Source: DATFDN01 sp963830565 (lineage in GTDB: Bacteria; Pseudomonadota; Alphaproteobacteria; Acetobacterales; Acetobacteraceae). From it: DNA of 64,000 bases. Of the stretch, positions 63,772 to 64,000 are shown piece after piece. Within the stretch, counting starts at the first letter, position 1; each line of letters begins with the position of its first letter. Position numbers and translations under genes: made by a program. The stretch covers positions 1 through 64,000 of the forward strand of contig CAWHMO010000014.1 of NCBI GenBank assembly GCA_963830565.1, read 5' to 3'. The notes under the pieces were generated by a model. The model was not told where the DNA came from. It made no database searches and worked only from the letters and a program-made list of their open reading frames with translations.

Positions 63772-64000
63772 TCATGCGCTGGCCTCACGCAGCCGTGCCG
63801 CCTGTCGCAGGAGCTGACGGCCGAACCACAGCGGAAGGGTGGCGACCGGCACCAGCGCGAGGCCGAGGTGTGGGACGCCTATATGCAGGACGAGGGCGGC
63901 TGCGGCATTGGCCAGCAGGATCGGCAATATGTCGGTCGGCCGCAGCGATCCGCGCAGGTAGTGGTGGACGAAGATCAGCGTGACGGCCACGAGCAGGAGC
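63772..64000 (-). CDS. Hydrophobic membrane protein, partial at the window edge
   Basis: The frame is open from the right window edge to the stop at 63772 and encodes at least 75 residues. Two or three hydrophobic stretches (LLLVAVTLIFVHHYL, ILPILLANAAAALVLHIGV, LALVPVATLPLWF) imply the C-terminal end of an integral membrane protein. Position next to glycosyltransferases suggests a flippase or polymerase of the same glycan cluster, but the family cannot be named from this fragment. Confidence 0.6.
   Translation of the reverse strand, partial: LLLVAVTLIFVHHYLRGSLRPTDILPILLANAAAALVLHIGVPHLGLALVPVATLPLWFGRQLLRQAARLREASA

Noticed and set aside
1..64000. CRISPR array, tRNA or rRNA genes
   Set aside because: No regularly spaced direct repeats and no recognisable tRNA or rRNA sequence were seen. 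Short or degenerate RNA genes could have been missed by eye.

Overview
The window is about two thirds G+C and has the gene content of an alphaproteobacterium, most likely Rhodospirillales/Acetobacteraceae. The pointers are a Hint-domain surface protein, the CnoX/Lon-N/Trm112/DUF971 block, PrmA, RNase R, an intradiol dioxygenase and many flavin (LLM) monooxygenases. The family-level assignment is inference. No rRNA, tRNA or CRISPR array was seen.

Region 1 (1-4.6 kb): the end of a gene running in from the left, an oleate hydratase gene, and an IS21-family element (istA/istB). Diverged inverted repeats of about 100 bp (199-300 and 4509-4611) flank this block. Region 2 (4.6-16.4 kb): a catabolic and surface stretch. 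It holds a coupled pair of TIM-barrel amidohydrolases, a class I aminotransferase, a frameshifted Hint-domain protein, and a tightly coupled LLM monooxygenase / class III aminotransferase / HCCA-isomerase-like operon. A glycan flippase with a JmjC-like cupin and a second LLM protein follow.

Region 3 (16.4-24.9 kb): a nested insertion-sequence archipelago. An IS1595-family element carries an MltR-like passenger gene that was interrupted by an IS5 (IS1031-group) element with a 3-bp TTA duplication. Next, a GIY-YIG gene is split by an IS1182 element (5-bp ATAGT duplication). Its start abuts two inverted IS5 (IS427-group) copies that shared one CTAG, and an IS630 element sits in the central TA of that CTAG. 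Removing the elements restores both host reading frames exactly.

Region 4 (24.9-34.5 kb): a second amidohydrolase pair paralogous to the first, a nested palindromic repeat, a small Rieske protein, a GFA-family protein, a carboxymuconolactone-decarboxylase-like protein and a chalcone-isomerase-like secreted protein. A leftward operon of serine hydrolase, enoyl-CoA hydratase, MmgE/PrpD and LLM oxidoreductase follows. Together with the LLM/intradiol-dioxygenase pair (45.7-47.6 kb) and the CoA-transferase subunits (54.8-56.1 kb), this suggests broad catabolism of organic acids, aromatics or amines. The substrates cannot be read from sequence.

Region 5 (34.5-48.5 kb): a coupled operon of secreted alpha/beta hydrolase, membrane-embedded spermidine-synthase-like protein and Tat-exported PCMT-like methyltransferase. 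It is followed by an orphan GH19 endolysin, an FMN flavoprotein, an SDR dehydrogenase, a GGDEF-EAL protein, an orphan DPPY methyltransferase and the dioxygenase operon. Region 6 (48.9-57.1 kb): housekeeping genes (S41 protease, RNase R, CnoX, Lon-N protein, Trm112, DUF971, CoA transferase, PrmA). Region 7 (57.4-64 kb): an AAA+ ATPase and an extracellular-glycan cluster (three glycosyltransferases, a parallel beta-helix protein, a membrane protein cut by the window edge).

Five otherwise normal genes each carry one extra base (near 9213, 18566, 48172, 49090 and 62630). This is either gene decay or insertion-type sequencing error.
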